This document shows positions 5,663-5,915 of a DNA stretch of 5,915 bases, in pieces. The position numbers and the translations under genes were made by a program. Each line of letters begins with the position of its first letter. Position 1 is the first letter of the stretch. This DNA comes from an uncultured Chthoniobacterales bacterium (GTDB taxonomy: Bacteria; Verrucomicrobiota; Verrucomicrobiae; Chthoniobacterales; UBA10450): contig CATPCN010000551.1 in the NCBI GenBank assembly GCA_955652855.1, forward strand, positions 1 to 5,915, given 5' to 3'. Below the pieces are notes generated by a model. It did no database searches. It was not told the origin of the DNA and worked only from the letters and a program-made list of their open reading frames with translations.

Positions 5663-5915
5663 GCTTCACTTCTGCCGCGTGAATTTCGTGAGCGGGATTT
5701 GGCGCCGCATTCAAATGTTCCCGCAAATATTCCGCAATCTTCTCGACGACCGTGGCGCGCGAACGCGGAAACATGAACAAGTAATTTGGTCCTTTGCCGG
5801 TTGCCGAAAAAATCACAAGGTTTTCGGAAAGAAACTTCGGCTCACGCGCGATGGTCAAACCTTCGAGCTGAATCGTTTGGGAGAAATCACGGCTGCGTTT
5901 GCGCGCGACAAAAAC
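5652..5915 (-). CDS. C-terminal 87 residues of an unrecognised protein, 5' end outside the window
   Basis: The minus-strand frame is open from the window edge to TGA at 5652-5654. A TTG at 5858 could be read as a start, but the frame continues upstream with coding-like sequence (VFVARKRSRDFSQTIQLEG), so the gene most likely begins beyond the window. Visible parts are a mixed beta-rich stretch (REPKFLSENLVIFSATGKGPNYLFMF, split around residues 24-49), then a helix-like segment (TVVEKIAEYLREHL, about 55-68) and a flexible tail ending KLSS. The last three residues and the stop are encoded by the arm of the inverted repeat, so the native C-terminus may have been altered. No signature motif, membrane helix or Cys is visible. 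I do not recognise the family. Confidence 0.6.
   Translation of the reverse strand, partial: VFVARKRSRDFSQTIQLEGLTIAREPKFLSENLVIFSATGKGPNYLFMFPRSRATVVEKIAEYLREHLNAAPNPAHEIHAAEVKLSS

Overview
The window looks like a chromosomal segment of a Verrucomicrobiota-type bacterium, probably a soil or freshwater lineage. The evidence is the pseudopilin with an Ala-Phe-Thr-Leu-Ile-Glu prepilin junction, the DUF2851-family protein, the style of the class A penicillin-binding protein C-terminus, moderate-to-high GC and few Shine-Dalgarno sites. This placement rests on recognised family flavour, not on a phylogenetic marker, so it is moderate confidence. I see no phage, plasmid, integrase or CRISPR content.

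Layout, left to right. On the + strand, positions 1-1818 hold most of a bifunctional class A penicillin-binding protein whose N-terminus lies outside the window. It is followed by the C-terminal half of a class III adenylate/guanylate cyclase domain (about 1880-2218) that appears to have lost its metal-binding half. From 2226 to the right end every gene is on the minus strand. Read in the direction of transcription (right to left) these are: the 3' end of an unrecognised gene (5915-5652); an 81-bp inverted-repeat element (5662-5582); a DUF2851-family gene (5587-4184); a GspG-like pseudopilin overlapping it by ATGA (4187-3558); a tRNA-Gly(CCC) with its own plausible promoter (3505-3435); two paralogous small secreted or membrane proteins (3362-3036 and 2989-2585), the second with a zinc ribbon; and yidD (2615-2274), which overlaps the zinc-ribbon gene by 31 bp.

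Functionally this is mostly envelope biology: peptidoglycan polymerisation and cross-linking, membrane-protein insertion (YidD), two small two-helix membrane proteins and a pseudopilin. The + and minus blocks converge at about 2219-2273. Both sides of that junction carry what look like decayed gene ends: the truncated cyclase, and a 15-codon coding-like tail after the yidD stop.

The most noteworthy structure is the 81-bp inverted repeat at 5582-5662. Its two 28-nt arms sit exactly on a gene junction. One arm supplies the stop codon of the upstream gene and the other supplies the first available start codon of the DUF2851 gene.
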